This document shows, in pieces, positions 1-9,678 of a stretch of 64,000 bases of DNA (position 1 is the first letter of the stretch; every line of letters begins with the position of its first letter). A program made the translations under genes and the position numbers. Below the pieces are notes generated by a model. That model saw only the letters and a program-made list of their open reading frames with translations, was not told where the DNA came from and did no database searches. The stretch comes from Streptomyces griseus subsp. griseus (GTDB taxonomy: Bacteria; Actinomycetota; Actinomycetes; Streptomycetales; Streptomycetaceae). The stretch is from contig NZ_JOJE01000023.1 of the NCBI RefSeq assembly GCF_000720255.1, forward strand, positions 53,162 through 117,161, read 5' to 3'.

Positions 1-1
1 C

Positions 2-70
2 GACGGCCTTTTCGCCGCGACCCTGCCGCCCGTCTCCTGGAACGTCATCCGGCTGCGCCGCGCCGGCTGA
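2..70 (+). CDS. C-terminal end of a probable alpha-L-arabinofuranosidase (truncated by window edge)
   Basis: Only the last 22 codons are visible; they read DGLFAATLPPVSWNVIRLRR and two more residues before TGA. The LPP-x-SWNVIRL ending resembles the last strand of the C-terminal beta-sandwich in GH51 arabinofuranosidases, which remove terminal arabinose from arabinan and arabinoxylan. The next genes are an arabinan-acting hydrolase and araBAD, which fits. With so few residues the family call rests mostly on context. Confidence 0.45.
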   Translation, partial: DGLFAATLPPVSWNVIRLRRAG

Positions 71-161
71 CACCCCCGAAGCCCCGCCGCTCCCACCCCC
101 TCCCCCAGGAGCGGCGGAGCCCGCACCACCCCCTCTTCCGGACATTCGTTGGGAGCCGCCC

Positions 162-2207
162 ATGTCCACCACCAGGGAAGGCGCCATGCACCGCGCCGCC
201 CCCCGCACCCAGGCGATCACCCTGCTGCTGGCCCTGCTCGCAGCCGCCGTCGCCCTCGTCCTGCCCGCCTCCGGCCAGGCGCACGCGATATCGCGCGCGT
301 CCCAGACGATGTACACCTCACCGTCGACCGCCCCGTCGCCCGGCGCGCTCTACCCGCGCGCCGTGCGCCTGCAGTACAGCGGTGCGTCCAACGGCAACCT
401 GCTGGCCACGTTCGAGCAGTACAGCTCGGGCACCCCGGTCTTCCCGATCTATCGCAGCACCGACAACGGCAACAGCTGGACGCAGATCTCCAGCATCACC
501 GACACCCACAACGGCTTCGGCATGCGCTACCAGCCGCAGCTGTACGAACTGCCCACGCAGATCGGCAACTTCCCGGCCGGCACGATCCTCGCCGCGGGCA
601 ACTCCATCCCTAACGACCTGTCCTCGACCGAGCTGGACCTGTACGCCAGCACCGACCACGGCATGACCTGGTCGTTCGTCAGCGCCATCGCCCAGGGCGG
701 CAGGGCCGACGTCACCAACGGCGAGACCCCGGTGTGGGAGCCGTTCCTGATGGTGTCCGGCTCCAAGCTGATCGTGTACTACTCCGACCAGCGTGACCCC
801 AACCACGCCCAGAAGATCGTCCACCAGACCACCACCGACGGCATCACCTGGTCCTCGGTCGTGGACGACGTGGCCATGCCGACCTACACCAACCGCCCCG
901 GCATGCCGGTCGTCGCGCAACTGCCCAACGGCAACTACGTGATGACGTACGAGTACGGGGGCGCGCCCGAAGCCAACTTCGCGGTCTACTACAAGATCTC
1001 CTCCGACCCCGAGGCGTTCGGCTCCGTCACCGGCACCGTCCTGAGGTCCACCGACGGGTACGTGCCCACCAGCGCGCCGTTCATCACCTGGCTTCCCACC
1101 GGCGGTCCCAACGGCACCCTGGCGGTCAGCGGCCAGAGCACCACCGACCTCTTCCTGAACACGCAGAACGGCGCGGCGGGCGCCTGGACGCGCATCGCCT
1201 CCACCGTCCCCCGCGGCTACAGCCGCGGCATGGTACCCCTCGCCGACGGCCACAGCCTGGAAATCTTCAGCGCGGGCGTGGTCAGCAACACCGTCGAGAA
1301 CCCGGTCACCTACGGCACGATCGACCTGGGCGGCGGCATCTCCGACGGTGCCACCTACACCATGTCCAACGCCAACAGCCACCTGATGCTGACCATCGTG
1401 GGCGGCTCCACCACCAACGGCGTCAACGCCACCCAGCAGAACGCCGACAACGCCACCGACCAGAAGTGGAAGTTCGTCCAGCAGCCATCGGGCTACTTCA
1501 AGATCTTCAACGTGGCCAGCGGCAAGCTCCTGGGCGTGCAGAACGCGTCCACCGCCAACGGCGCCAAGGTCCTGCAGTGGGACGACAACGGCACCCTCGA
1601 CCACGAGTGGGCCGTCGCCCCGAACCCGGCGGGCGGCTTCACCGCCACCAACCGGAACAGTGGCAAGTTCCTGGAGATCCCCAGCGCGTCCACGACCGTC
1701 GGCACCGCCGCCGGGCAGTGGTCCGACACCGGCTGCGCCTGCCAGCGCTGGAACCTCACCCAGACCGCTCTGCCGAACCTGGCCACCGGTCAGTACCGCC
1801 TGATCAACAAGAACAGCGGCAAGTTCCTGGAGATCCCCGGCGCATCCACCGCCACGGGCAAGCAGGCCGGCCAGTGGGTGAACACCGCCAACAACTGCCA
1901 GCTGTGGACCTTCACGGCGCAGAGCGGCGGGGCGTGGACCGTGAAGAACGTCAACAGCGGTCTGTTCCTCGACAACAACGGCTCGACCTCGTCCGGTGCG
2001 GCCATCGTGCAGAACTCGTCCTCCGGCGCGAGTTCCCAGAAGTGGACGCTCACGGACGCCGGCAACGGCTACTACAAGCTGGTCGACTCCGGCAGCGGAC
2101 TGGTCGCGGACGTCGCCTCCGCCTCCACCGCCAACGGCGCGCTGATCGTCCAGTCCACGGACACCGGCGCCGATGACGAACTCTGGCAGATCGTCCGGGT
2201 CAACTGA
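162..2207 (+). CDS. Secreted sialidase-fold hydrolase (GH93 exo-arabinanase candidate) with ricin-type lectin domains
   Basis: A 681-aa secreted protein. Residues 18-42 form a signal peptide ending in AHA. Residues 45-395 are a beta-propeller with Asp-box motifs (STDNGNSW, STDHGMTW, TTDGITW), the fold shared by sialidases and GH93 exo-1,5-alpha-L-arabinanases. From about residue 400 to the end are two ricin-type (RICIN_2) beta-trefoil domains with repeats such as NKNSGKFLEIPGAS, which bind polysaccharide. Placement directly upstream of araBAD favours arabinan cleavage over sialidase activity; that is inference from context. A second ATG at 186, behind AGGGAAG, would give a shorter, more typical signal peptide and is equally plausible. 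A strong hairpin follows the stop codon. Confidence 0.8.
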   Translation: MSTTREGAMHRAAPRTQAITLLLALLAAAVALVLPASGQAHAISRASQTMYTSPSTAPSPGALYPRAVRLQYSGASNGNLLATFEQYSSGTPVFPIYRSTDNGNSWTQISSITDTHNGFGMRYQPQLYELPTQIGNFPAGTILAAGNSIPNDLSSTELDLYASTDHGMTWSFVSAIAQGGRADVTNGETPVWEPFLMVSGSKLIVYYSDQRDPNHAQKIVHQTTTDGITWSSVVDDVAMPTYTNRPGMPVVAQLPNGNYVMTYEYGGAPEANFAVYYKISSDPEAFGSVTGTVLRSTDGYVPTSAPFITWLPTGGPNGTLAVSGQSTTDLFLNTQNGAAGAWTRIASTVPRGYSRGMVPLADGHSLEIFSAGVVSNTVENPVTYGTIDLGGGISDGATYTMSNANSHLMLTIVGGSTTNGVNATQQNADNATDQKWKFVQQPSGYFKIFNVASGKLLGVQNASTANGAKVLQWDDNGTLDHEWAVAPNPAGGFTATNRNSGKFLEIPSASTTVGTAAGQWSDTGCACQRWNLTQTALPNLATGQYRLINKNSGKFLEIPGASTATGKQAGQWVNTANNCQLWTFTAQSGGAWTVKNVNSGLFLDNNGSTSSGAAIVQNSSSGASSQKWTLTDAGNGYYKLVDSGSGLVADVASASTANGALIVQSTDTGADDELWQIVRVN

Positions 2208-2216
2208 CCTGTTCCC

Positions 2217-2242
2217 GGGGGCCCGGTTACGGCCGGGCCCCC
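2217..2242 (+). terminator. Rho-independent-type hairpin after the secreted hydrolase
   Basis: A perfect 10-bp stem (GGGGGCCCGG/CCGGGCCCCC) with a 6-nt loop starts 9 nt after the stop codon and is followed by a short AT stretch (ATTCTT). It separates the secreted enzyme from the araBAD operon. Confidence 0.75.
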
Positions 2243-2302
2243 ATTCTTCCGTCCAGTATTTCGAACGATGACTGTCATACCGAACAAGAGAGGTGGGGCG
2301 TC

Positions 2303-3958
2303 GTGCCTGAAGAACCCTGCGTTGTGGGTGTCGACTTCGGAACCCTGTCCGGCCGTGCCGTGGTCGTCCGTGTCCGCGACGGCGCCGAGCTCGCATCGGC
2401 GGAGCATGTCTATCCGCACGCGGTGCTGGACCGTGAACTGCCCGACGGCACCCGGCTGCCTCCCGACTGGGCGCTGCAGGTGCCTTCCGACTACGTCGAC
2501 GTGCTGCGCAACGCCGTACCGGAGGCGCTCGCCCGCGCGGGTGTCCAGAGCGGACAAGTCATCGGCATCGGCACGGACTTCACCGCCTGCACGGTCCTAC
2601 CGACGCTCTCCGACGGCACCCCGCTGTGCGAACTCCCCGAGTACACCGGCCGTCCGCACGCCTACGTCAAGCTGTGGCGCCACCACGCCGCGCAGGGCCA
2701 GGCCGACCGGATCAACGCGCTGGCCGCCGAGCTCGAGGAGCCGTGGCTGGAGCGGTACGGCGGGAAGATCTCCTCGGAGTGGGAGTTCGCCAAGGCGCTG
2801 CAGGTGCTGGAGGAGGACCCGGAGATCTACCGGCGCACCGAGCGGTGGCTGGAGGCGGCCGACTGGATCGTGTGGCAGCTGTGCGGGACGTACGTCCGCA
2901 ACGCCTGCACCGCCGGCTACAAGGGGCAGTACCAGGAGGGCGTCTACCCCTCCCGCGACCACCTCGCCGCTCTGCACCCGGACTTCGCCGACTTCGTCGC
3001 CGACAAGCTGGACCAGCCGATCGGTCAACTCGGGCACGAGGCTGGTCGGTTGACGGCCGAGGCCGCCGACTGGACGGGACTGCCGGAGGGCATCACGGTC
3101 TGTGTCGGCAACGTCGACGCCCATGTGACCGCCCCGGCGGCCTCGGCGGTGGAACCGGGCCGGATGGTCGCCATCATGGGCACGTCCACCTGCCACGTCA
3201 TGAGCTCGGACCAGTACGGCGTCGTGCCCGGCATGTGCGGTGTCGTGGACGGCGGCATCCTGCCCGGGATGTGGGGCTACGAGGCCGGGCAGAGCGGTGT
3301 CGGTGACATCTTCGCCTGGTTCGTACGGACCGGGCTGCCCGCCGAGTACGCCGAGCGGGCCGCCGCCGCGGGCCTGACCCCGCACGAGTACCTGACCGCC
3401 CTCGCGGCCGAGCAGAAGGTCGGCGAACACGGCCTCATCGCCCTGGACTGGCACAGCGGCAACCGGTCCGTCCTGGTCGACCACGACCTCAGCGGCGTGC
3501 TGATCGGCCAGACGCTCTCCACCCGCCCCGAGGACATCTACCGCGCCCTGCTGGAGGCCACCGCCTTCGGCACCCGCACCATCATCGACGCCTTCGAGTC
3601 CGCCGCCGTACCGGTACGGGAGCTGATCATCGCGGGCGGCCTGACCAAGAACGCCCTGCTCATGCAGATCTACGCCGACGTCACCCGCCGCCCGCTGAGC
3701 ATCATCGGCTCCGCCCAGGGCCCGGCCCTCGGCGCCGCGATGCACGCCGCCGTCGCCGCAGGCGCGTACCCCGACATCCGCGCCGCGGCCCACGCCATGG
3801 GCAAGGTCCACCGCCGGGTCTACCTGCCTGACCCCCGGCGAGCGGCCGCCTACGAGCGCCTTTACGCCGAATACCGCGCGCTGCACGACTACTTCGGCCG
3901 CGGCGCCAACGACGTCATGCACCGCCTGCGCCGCATCCGCGCCGAAGCCTCCGCCTGA
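2303..3958 (+). CDS. araB: L-ribulokinase AraB
   Basis: Phosphorylates L-ribulose to L-ribulose 5-phosphate, the second step of arabinose catabolism. The 551-aa protein has the FGGY-kinase fold: an N-terminal phosphate-binding motif [10 protein letters not shown], the ribulokinase segment [21 protein letters not shown] near the middle, and the ATP-binding [19 protein letters not shown] segment towards the C-terminus. The start is GTG at 2303, preceded by GAGAGGTGGGG. It is the first gene of an araB-araA-araD operon, 41 nt before the chosen araA start. No ara regulator is present in the window. Confidence 0.95.
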   Translation: MPEEPCVVGVDFGTLSGRAVVVRVRDGAELASAEHVYPHAVLDRELPDGTRLPPDWALQVPSDYVDVLRNAVPEALARAGVQSGQVIGIGTDFTACTVLPTLSDGTPLCELPEYTGRPHAYVKLWRHHAAQGQADRINALAAELEEPWLERYGGKISSEWEFAKALQVLEEDPEIYRRTERWLEAADWIVWQLCGTYVRNACTAGYKGQYQEGVYPSRDHLAALHPDFADFVADKLDQPIGQLGHEAGRLTAEAADWTGLPEGITVCVGNVDAHVTAPAASAVEPGRMVAIMGTSTCHVMSSDQYGVVPGMCGVVDGGILPGMWGYEAGQSGVGDIFAWFVRTGLPAEYAERAAAAGLTPHEYLTALAAEQKVGEHGLIALDWHSGNRSVLVDHDLSGVLIGQTLSTRPEDIYRALLEATAFGTRTIIDAFESAAVPVRELIIAGGLTKNALLMQIYADVTRRPLSIIGSAQGPALGAAMHAAVAAGAYPDIRAAAHAMGKVHRRVYLPDPRRAAAYERLYAEYRALHDYFGRGANDVMHRLRRIRAEASA

Positions 3959-3999
3959 GCCGAACCCCTGTGAACCCCCGTGAAGAAAGGCCCCCTGTC

Positions 4000-5517
4000 A
4001 TGACGACGTCGACACTGCCCCTCACCGGCCAGGAGATCTGGTTCCTCACCGGAAGCCAGGGCCTGTACGGCGAGGACACGCTGCGCCAGGTCGCTTTCCA
4101 GTCCCAGCAGATCGCCGAACGGCTCGACGCCGCCGACAAGATCCCGCTGCGCATCGTCTGGAAGCCGGTCCTCACCGACGCCGAGTCGATCCGCCGCCTG
4201 TGCCTCGAGGCCACCGCCTCCGACACCTGCGTCGGCGTGATCGTATGGATGCACACCTTCTCCCCGGCGAAGATGTGGATCGCCGGACTCAGCGCGCTCG
4301 ACCGGCCGGTCCTGCACCTGCACACCCAGTACAACCTGTCGCTGCCCTGGTCGAGCATCGACATGGACTTCATGAACCTCAACCAGGCCGCCCACGGTGA
4401 CCGCGAGTTCGCGCACATCGAGGCGCGGGTCGGAGTCAACCGCAAGATCGTCGCCGGGCACGCCACCGACCCCCGGGTCGTCCGGCGCGTCGCGGCCTGG
4501 ACCCGGGCCGCCGCCGGCCGCCACGCCGCCCGCACGCTGCGGCTGGCCCGTTTCGGCGACAACATGCGTGACGTCGCCGTCACCGAGGGCGACAAGGTGG
4601 AGGCGCAACTGCGCTTCGGCTTCTCGGTCAACACCTACGGTGTCAACGACCTGGTGGCCGTCGTCGACGAGATCCAGGACAAGGACGCCGCCGAACTCGC
4701 GGCCGAGTACGTCGAGTCGTACGACGTCGTGCCGGCCCTGCGCCCCGGCGGCATCCGCCACGACTCGCTGCTCTACGCGGCCCGCCAGGAACTCGGCCTG
4801 CGCACCTTCCTCTCCGAGGGCGGCTTCACCGCCTTCACCACCAACTTCGAGGACCTGGGAGGACTGCGCCAGCTCCCCGGTCTGGCCGTCCAGCGGCTGA
4901 TGGCCGACGGGTACGGCTTCGGTGGTGAGGGCGACTGGAAGACGTCCGCCCTGCTGCGCACGATGAAGGTCATGGGCGCGGGAGAGCCTGGCGGCACCAC
5001 TTTCATGGAGGACTACACCTACCACCTCGGCCCGGGCACCCCCCGCATCCTCGGCGCGCACATGCTGGAGGTCTGCCCCTCGGTGGCCGCCGCCCGCCCC
5101 CGCTGCGAGATCCACACCCTCGGCATCGGGAACCGCGAGGACCCCGTGCGCCTGGTCTTCGACGCGGCGCCCGGCCCCGCCGTCGTCGTCGGCCTCTCCG
5201 ACCTCGGCGACCGCTTCCGGCTCACCGCGAACGCCGTGGATGTCGTCGCCCCCAGCCAACCACTGCCCCACCTCCCGGTCGCCCGGGCCGTGTGGAAGCC
5301 GCGCCCCTCGCTCGCGGCGTCCGCCGAGAGCTGGCTGCTCGCCGGAGCGCCGCACCACACGGTGCTGAGCTCGGCCGTGGGCACCGAGACGCTGAGCGAC
5401 TTCGCGGCCATGACGGACGTGGAACTGCTGACGATCGACGAGAACACGACCACCGACCGACTGGCCAAGGAGATCCGCTGGAACGCGGCCTACCACCGCC
5501 TGGCCCAGGCACTCTGA
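4000..5517 (+). CDS. araA: L-arabinose isomerase AraA
   Basis: Interconverts L-arabinose and L-ribulose, the entry step of the pathway; a cytoplasmic, metal-dependent enzyme. The protein is about 505 aa from the ATG at 4000, close to the roughly 500 aa usual for AraA. Family hallmarks include [13 protein letters not shown] at the N-terminus, the EGGFTAF stretch, [18 protein letters not shown] and HMLEVCPS, which hold the metal-binding Glu and His residues. The frame stays open to a GTG at 3970, but GAAAGG at 3985-3990 is placed for the ATG at 4000, so I chose that start. araD follows 24 nt downstream. Confidence 0.96.
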   Translation: MTTSTLPLTGQEIWFLTGSQGLYGEDTLRQVAFQSQQIAERLDAADKIPLRIVWKPVLTDAESIRRLCLEATASDTCVGVIVWMHTFSPAKMWIAGLSALDRPVLHLHTQYNLSLPWSSIDMDFMNLNQAAHGDREFAHIEARVGVNRKIVAGHATDPRVVRRVAAWTRAAAGRHAARTLRLARFGDNMRDVAVTEGDKVEAQLRFGFSVNTYGVNDLVAVVDEIQDKDAAELAAEYVESYDVVPALRPGGIRHDSLLYAARQELGLRTFLSEGGFTAFTTNFEDLGGLRQLPGLAVQRLMADGYGFGGEGDWKTSALLRTMKVMGAGEPGGTTFMEDYTYHLGPGTPRILGAHMLEVCPSVAAARPRCEIHTLGIGNREDPVRLVFDAAPGPAVVVGLSDLGDRFRLTANAVDVVAPSQPLPHLPVARAVWKPRPSLAASAESWLLAGAPHHTVLSSAVGTETLSDFAAMTDVELLTIDENTTTDRLAKEIRWNAAYHRLAQAL

Positions 5518-5541
5518 AGCTCTCCGGAAAAGGAAACGATC

Positions 5542-6270
5542 ATGACAGCAAATGTCCGGGCGGGCCTGCGCCACGAGGTGCTGGAGGCGAACCTCGCCAT
5601 CCCTCAGGTCGGTCTCGCGACCCTGACCTGGGGCAATGTGAGCGGAGTCGACCGCGGGGCGGGGGTCTTCGTCATCAAGCCGTCGGGCGTACCGTACGAG
5701 GACCTCACGGCCGGTGACCTGGTGACGGTACGGCTGTCCGACGGTGCGGTGGTGGACGGTGACCTGCGGCCGTCCACCGACACCGAGACGCATCGCTGCC
5801 TCTACCTGGCGTTTCCGTCGATCGGCGGGGTGACCCACACCCACTCCACGCACGCCGTCGCCTTCGCCCAGGCCCGTCGGGACATCCCCGTCCTCGGCAC
5901 CACGCACGCGGACACCTTCAACGGGCCCATCCCCGTCACCCGCGACCTCACCCCCGAGGAGTGCGCGGCGGACTACGAGTACAACACCGGCCACGTGATC
6001 GTCGACCTGCTCGCGGGCGACGACCAGCGGGCCGTCGAGGTGCCCGCCGCGCTCGTCGCCGGCCACGGCCCCTTCACCTGGGGCGCGTCGGCCCGCAAGT
6101 CCCTGGAGCACGCGATCATCTGCGAGGCCGTCGCCGACATCGCCCTCCACACCCTGTCCCTCTCACCGACCGCCCCACCCCCACCCCACCTCCTGAACCG
6201 CCACTACACGCGCAAGCACGGCCCAGGCGCCTACTACGGCAATCCGGACACCGCCGTCGCCGCCCACTGA
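5542..6270 (+). CDS. araD: L-ribulose-5-phosphate 4-epimerase AraD
   Basis: Converts L-ribulose 5-phosphate to D-xylulose 5-phosphate, passing arabinose carbon to the pentose phosphate pathway. The 242-aa class II aldolase-fold protein shows LTWGNVSG, the sugar-phosphate site segment KPSGVPY, the zinc-ligand cluster THTHSTHA and the later GHGPFTWG His region. The start is ATG 5542 with an AAAAGGA ribosome binding site. It is the last gene of araBAD. The C-terminal sequence NRHYTRKHGPGAYYGN is typical of the family. Confidence 0.95.
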   Translation: MTANVRAGLRHEVLEANLAIPQVGLATLTWGNVSGVDRGAGVFVIKPSGVPYEDLTAGDLVTVRLSDGAVVDGDLRPSTDTETHRCLYLAFPSIGGVTHTHSTHAVAFAQARRDIPVLGTTHADTFNGPIPVTRDLTPEECAADYEYNTGHVIVDLLAGDDQRAVEVPAALVAGHGPFTWGASARKSLEHAIICEAVADIALHTLSLSPTAPPPPHLLNRHYTRKHGPGAYYGNPDTAVAAH

Positions 6271-6271
6271 G

Positions 6272-6613
6272 CAGCTGGAACGCGGACGGCACCCCGGCCG
6301 TCCTCGGTACGTCGCCGGCGGAACCGTCCGGCGAGACCGGGACCCCCCGGCGACGTACGCGCTCGTCAACAAGCACAGCGGCGAGTGCCGGGTGGTCTGC
6401 GGTGTCAGCACCGCCTGCGGCGACGGCCACTTCCTCGCCCAGTCCGTGCTGTCCACGCCCGCCGGGACCGGCACGCAGCAGTCCTGGGTGCCGCTGCTCA
6501 TGTACGTCCTCGGGGCGATCGTGTTCGCCACGGTCTGGTCCCGCTTCTTCCGCCGCGGCCCCCTGGAGCACCTGCTCAACACCGCCACCAAGCCCGCCAA
6601 GTACGTCCGGTGA
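6272..6613 (+). pseudogene. Chimeric remnant: ricin-type lectin repeat joined to a DUF418 C-terminus
   Basis: An open frame directly after araD with no convincing start codon. Its first half resembles one degenerate ricin-type repeat (YALVNKHSGECRVVCGVST ... QQSW), like those of the hydrolase at 162-2207. Its second half (LLMYVLGAIVFATVWSRFF, then RRGPLEHLLNTATKP) matches the last membrane helix and tail of DUF418-family membrane proteins. The two parts are unrelated families, so this looks like two decayed genes joined by a deletion. The GTG at 6392 could start a 73-aa peptide, but translation is doubtful. Confidence 0.45.
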
Positions 6614-6674
6614 GATCCGGCCGGTGTGCCTCGGCTTCCCGCCCCATCCCGGCCTGACCTGGCCGGTCCGCCCA

Positions 6675-6701
6675 GCCCGCAAGAGGATCGCCCTTGCGGG
6701 C
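6675..6701 (+). terminator. Hairpin downstream of araBAD and the remnant
   Basis: A perfect 9-bp inverted repeat GCCCGCAAG/CTTGCGGGC with a 9-nt loop. It lies about 60 nt after the remnant's stop and may end transcripts running through from araBAD. No U-tract follows, as is common in Streptomyces. Confidence 0.5.
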
Positions 6702-7108
6702 TTCGGCCGTGGTCCTTGGCCGACTGATGTCAGCTCCACCCGGCACCGACCGGCCGGGGGCGGTGGCTGTGCGCTCGCGTCGGCCTGGGCCGACTGTCGG
6801 TACGAGGAGGGCGCGCAGGGAGCGTCGTGGTGTGACGGACCCGCAGGCCGAGCTCGGTGAGGATGCGCACGCGACATCAGATCGCCGGGCTGCATCCGGT
6901 CCACCTTCGCCGGCCGCAGCCGCAGCCGCAGCAACCGTCCGATGAGGCTGCGGCGGGCGGCGAGCACCACCGACTCCGCCGGCGGGTGCGGTGTTCACAG
7001 GATTCCTTTCCTACGTGGTCGGCCGCGCACCGCGTCAGCGGCGGCAGCACGGAGAGGGACCGACCGGGCGGGTGAGGCGGGACCGCCGGCGGAGAGATCC
7101 GCGCCGGT
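6702..7108. other. Gene-free stretch
   Basis: I found no convincing gene. Open frames exist on both strands, but all are GC-rich shadow frames dominated by Arg, Pro and Gly, without a plausible ribosome binding site or recognisable domain. No repeat or RNA structure stood out. Confidence 0.4.
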
Positions 7109-7330
7109 TCAGTGGACCAGTGAGGCCGCCCGCGTGGCGACGATGTGCACCCCTGCCTCGTACCACTCGGGACGGACGACGAACAGGACAGCGGCGCCCG
7201 CCACCAGCGTCAGGCCGAGAAGTTCCCGCGGCCCTCCCCTGCCGGGTGTGACGCCGCGGCCCGGCATGCCGGTGTCGGCCGACGCCCCGAGGGTGGTCTC
7301 GGGCTCCTTGTCACGAACGTGCTGTGTCAT
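7109..7330 (-). CDS. Small hypothetical protein with one membrane segment
   Basis: A 73-aa frame starting MTQHVRDKEP. Residues 1-38 are hydrophilic and Gly/Thr-rich; residues 39-54 (LLGLTLVAGAAVLFVV) form one likely membrane helix, followed by a short tail. A GGAGG lies only 1 nt from the ATG, too close to be ideal, and the frame extends upstream to another ATG at 7366. It lies 142 nt downstream of the Na+/H+ antiporter gene on the same strand. I do not recognise the family. Confidence 0.35.
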   Translation of the reverse strand: MTQHVRDKEPETTLGASADTGMPGRGVTPGRGGPRELLGLTLVAGAAVLFVVRPEWYEAGVHIVATRAASLVH

Positions 7331-7472
7331 GCCTCCACCCTGGACGCCGGGCCGCGCTGCGCACATCCGGCGACTGTCGGGTCCGCCCCCGCCGAGTGGC
7401 TGGAGAAGACCGGCCTGGGGTAGGAGCCGTCAGGGCCGCGCCACCGCGAGACACGCGGCACCGCCGGGCACG

Positions 7473-8774
7473 TCAACTCCGCACGGCGACGTCCGGTGAG
7501 TCCGACGCGTCGGTCCCCGGGGAGCCGGGGCCGTCGGCCGCCGACGGGGGCGGGCCGGTCAGGGACCGGGCGATGGCCACCGAACCGGCGCCGTGGAGCA
7601 GAACGCTGCCGAGCACCGCCAGGGTCATGGCGTACAGGGCGGTGTCGGCGTACAGCCCGTCCGGCAGAGCGTTGAACGCGAGCAGGCCGAACACGATGGA
7701 GGTGGTGCCGCGTGGTCCGAGCGCGCCGACCATGAGCCTCTCTCGCCAGGTGAACCTCGACCCGAGGAAGGCGAGCATGATCGGAAGGATGCGTACGACG
7801 GTGAGCGCGGCGACGCAGAGCACGACGGTGGGCCAGTGGACGCCCTCGCCCATGGCGAGCACCACGGCGTTGCCGAAGAAGAACCACATGCACATCGTCG
7901 CCATCGAGTTGGTGTCCTCGATGAGCTGGAAGTCCGAGGCGTGGGGAGCCGAAGCGCCCCGTCGGCGGACCGGCGCCTGCCTGACGTAGCGGAAGGCGAT
8001 CCCGCACACGAACGAGGCCACGAAGCCGTTGCCTTCCATCGCCGTGGTCACGGTGTAGGCAAGCAGCGGTGTGACCAGCACGACGATCCGCCGGGACTGC
8101 TCCGTCATCCACTCCGCGCGGTCGGCCAGATTGATCAGCCACGCCACCAGCGCCCCCACCACGAAGCCGGCCACGAGGGCCTTCAGCGCGAACGGCACGG
8201 CCGTGCCGAGGGCCTCCATGGGCGTTCGGGTGACGGAGTCGGTCCCGACGAGGATCAGGGCGAACAGGAAGAGGGGCGAGACGATGCCGTCGTTGTAGCC
8301 GCTCTCCACGTTGAGCACGCTGCGCACCCTGGCCGGGATGCGCCGGTCACGGACCAGCGTCTCGGCCGGGGCGAAGTCGGTCGGGACGACGATGCACGCG
8401 ATGAGCAGCAGCAGCGCCACCGGCAGCCCGGGCAGCAGCAGCGTACCCAGCAGCACCATCGTGATCAGGCTCAGCGGCAGGGCCACCAGCAGTGCCCGGG
8501 CGGCGGAGCCGGGGTCGTTGCCGAACAGTCGCCCGCCCGGCAACTCGGTGGCGTCGACGAACAGCAGGACGGCCAGGATGACCTCGGCCACGTGCTGAGC
8601 TACTTCGGAGTTCAGGGTGACCGCGATATGGCTGTGGGTGAACACGCCCGTGACCACGCCCGCGAGCACCAGCACCAGAGGAGCCCGCACATGCCGTTGC
8701 TCCAGCCAGCCGGCGACCAGCGACCACCCGGCCACCACCGTGGTGATCACAATCAGGACAGGGATCATGTGCAT
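7473..8774 (-). CDS. CPA1-family Na+(K+)/H+ antiporter
   Basis: Exchanges monovalent cations for protons at the cytoplasmic membrane for pH and salt homeostasis. The 433-aa protein has about 12 hydrophobic segments from the first residues (MHMIPVLIVITTVVAGW). Family signatures are PTDFAPAETLVRD, which carries the Asp of the CPA1 ion-binding region, ESGYNDGIVSPLFLF, and the late GPRGTTSIVFGLLAFN segment. The frame is open 96 codons further upstream, but that part has no antiporter character, so I start at ATG 8774 (MHM). No regulator is adjacent. Confidence 0.85.
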   Translation of the reverse strand: MHMIPVLIVITTVVAGWSLVAGWLEQRHVRAPLVLVLAGVVTGVFTHSHIAVTLNSEVAQHVAEVILAVLLFVDATELPGGRLFGNDPGSAARALLVALPLSLITMVLLGTLLLPGLPVALLLLIACIVVPTDFAPAETLVRDRRIPARVRSVLNVESGYNDGIVSPLFLFALILVGTDSVTRTPMEALGTAVPFALKALVAGFVVGALVAWLINLADRAEWMTEQSRRIVVLVTPLLAYTVTTAMEGNGFVASFVCGIAFRYVRQAPVRRRGASAPHASDFQLIEDTNSMATMCMWFFFGNAVVLAMGEGVHWPTVVLCVAALTVVRILPIMLAFLGSRFTWRERLMVGALGPRGTTSIVFGLLAFNALPDGLYADTALYAMTLAVLGSVLLHGAGSVAIARSLTGPPPSAADGPGSPGTDASDSPDVAVRS

Positions 8775-9098
8775 CCGCTTCAGAACTCGTAACAGGCCGG
8801 CGGCCGCCCCACCGGGGCCATCCGCAAGGGCGTCGACCGGTACGAGCGCAGGCAGACCGTACAACGGACGAGACCCGGCAAACAGCACAGGGCCCTTACC
8901 GCGGTCAGAGGCGGCGGGCCCCGCGCAGCCCTTGGGCGTAGTAGCCGTCACCGTCGAGCCGTGAGGTGCCGCCCTTGTCGCCCATGGTGGGGCCGTCCGC
9001 GTTCTTCCGGCTGGAGATGAAGCGCGGGGGCACGGAGTCTCGGGTGGTGGCCGCAGACCCAACGGCCCCGGCCTTGGAAGCTACCGTTGACCTGCGGC
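8775..9098. other. Intergenic stretch with a possible 42-aa minus-strand ORF
   Basis: No recognised gene. A minus-strand frame at 8905-9033 starts with GTG and ends RGARRL-stop; it is hydrophilic, with a TMGDKGGTSRLDGDGYY segment. Its frame stays open upstream into the end of the next gene, and no good ribosome binding site is visible. It may be a small gene or the tail of a decayed one. Confidence 0.25.
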
Positions 9099-9380
9099 TC
9101 AGCGGTTCACGTTCCGCACGAACCCCTCAGTCCACTCGTCTTCATCAAGTGCGTGCGCGTCTATGACGAAGCAGTCCGGCTCGTCGGAGAAGCCGGGAAG
9201 GAGCCGCGCTCGGCGCATGCGCTCCTCGGCCTTGTCCTGGGTGGAGTAGACGCCGAGCATCTTGACGTCGTCGCCGTCCTGCTCGTCGACGTACACCGTC
9301 TCCCCGTCGACGTGCAGGGTGGCACCCTCGGCACCGGCTTCGTTCTGGTGCCCGATGTGCCACAGCAGATAGACCGTCAT
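9099..9380 (-). CDS. DUF7336-like small protein
   Basis: A 93-aa acidic protein. It opens with VYLLWHIGHQ, has a MLGVYSTQDKAEERM segment and ends with a DEDEWTEGFV motif. This arrangement (VYLLWH..., GVYS...A, LPGF.D.P..F.ID, WTEGF) is typical of a widespread family of small cytoplasmic proteins of unknown function that I know as DUF7336. I chose ATG 9380 rather than the frame start at 9425 because the conserved region begins right there. No clear ribosome binding site is seen, so coupling to the ORF ending at 9391 is possible. Confidence 0.65.
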   Translation of the reverse strand: MTVYLLWHIGHQNEAGAEGATLHVDGETVYVDEQDGDDVKMLGVYSTQDKAEERMRRARLLPGFSDEPDCFVIDAHALDEDEWTEGFVRNVNR

Positions 9381-9390
9381 GCGCTGGAGG

Positions 9391-9630
9391 CTACGGCAGA
9401 ACCCAGTGCGGGGCGGTGGCATCATCGTGGGCCTTGCCCCGCGGCCGGCGCCGACCGTCGAGGTCGCCGGTGAGACGCTTCAGCTCTTTGCAGGAAGACG
9501 GGAGTACGACGACACGGGCGCCCGCGTCGGACGTGGTCGGTCCGGGAGCGTGCTTGCCGTAGGTCCGCTCGGGCTCGGCGAGGCGAACGCGGATGTCCGC
9601 AACGCTGTTGTCGTGACCGCTGCCGTCCAC
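9391..9630 (-). CDS. Hypothetical protein upstream of the DUF7336 gene
   Basis: A 79-aa frame starting at GTG 9630 behind GGTGGGA and ending 10 nt before the DUF7336 start on the same strand. Third codon positions are strongly G/C, more so than in the opposing plus-strand frame (9379-9633), so I prefer this strand. The product is basic and contains the segments ADIRVRLAEPERTYGKH and ARVVVLPSSCKELKRL. I recognise no domain. It could be the tail of a larger decayed gene. Confidence 0.35.
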   Translation of the reverse strand: MDGSGHDNSVADIRVRLAEPERTYGKHAPGPTTSDAGARVVVLPSSCKELKRLTGDLDGRRRPRGKAHDDATAPHWVLP

Positions 9631-9678
9631 TGAGAGTCCCACCGCGCCCGTGGCGCCACCGAGTTCGGAGTTCCGGCA

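Noticed and set aside
318..2396. 692-codon minus-strand open frame opposite the secreted hydrolase
   Set aside because: It is a GC-rich shadow frame of a clearly coding plus-strand gene and has no domain; composition is dominated by Arg, Gly and Val.
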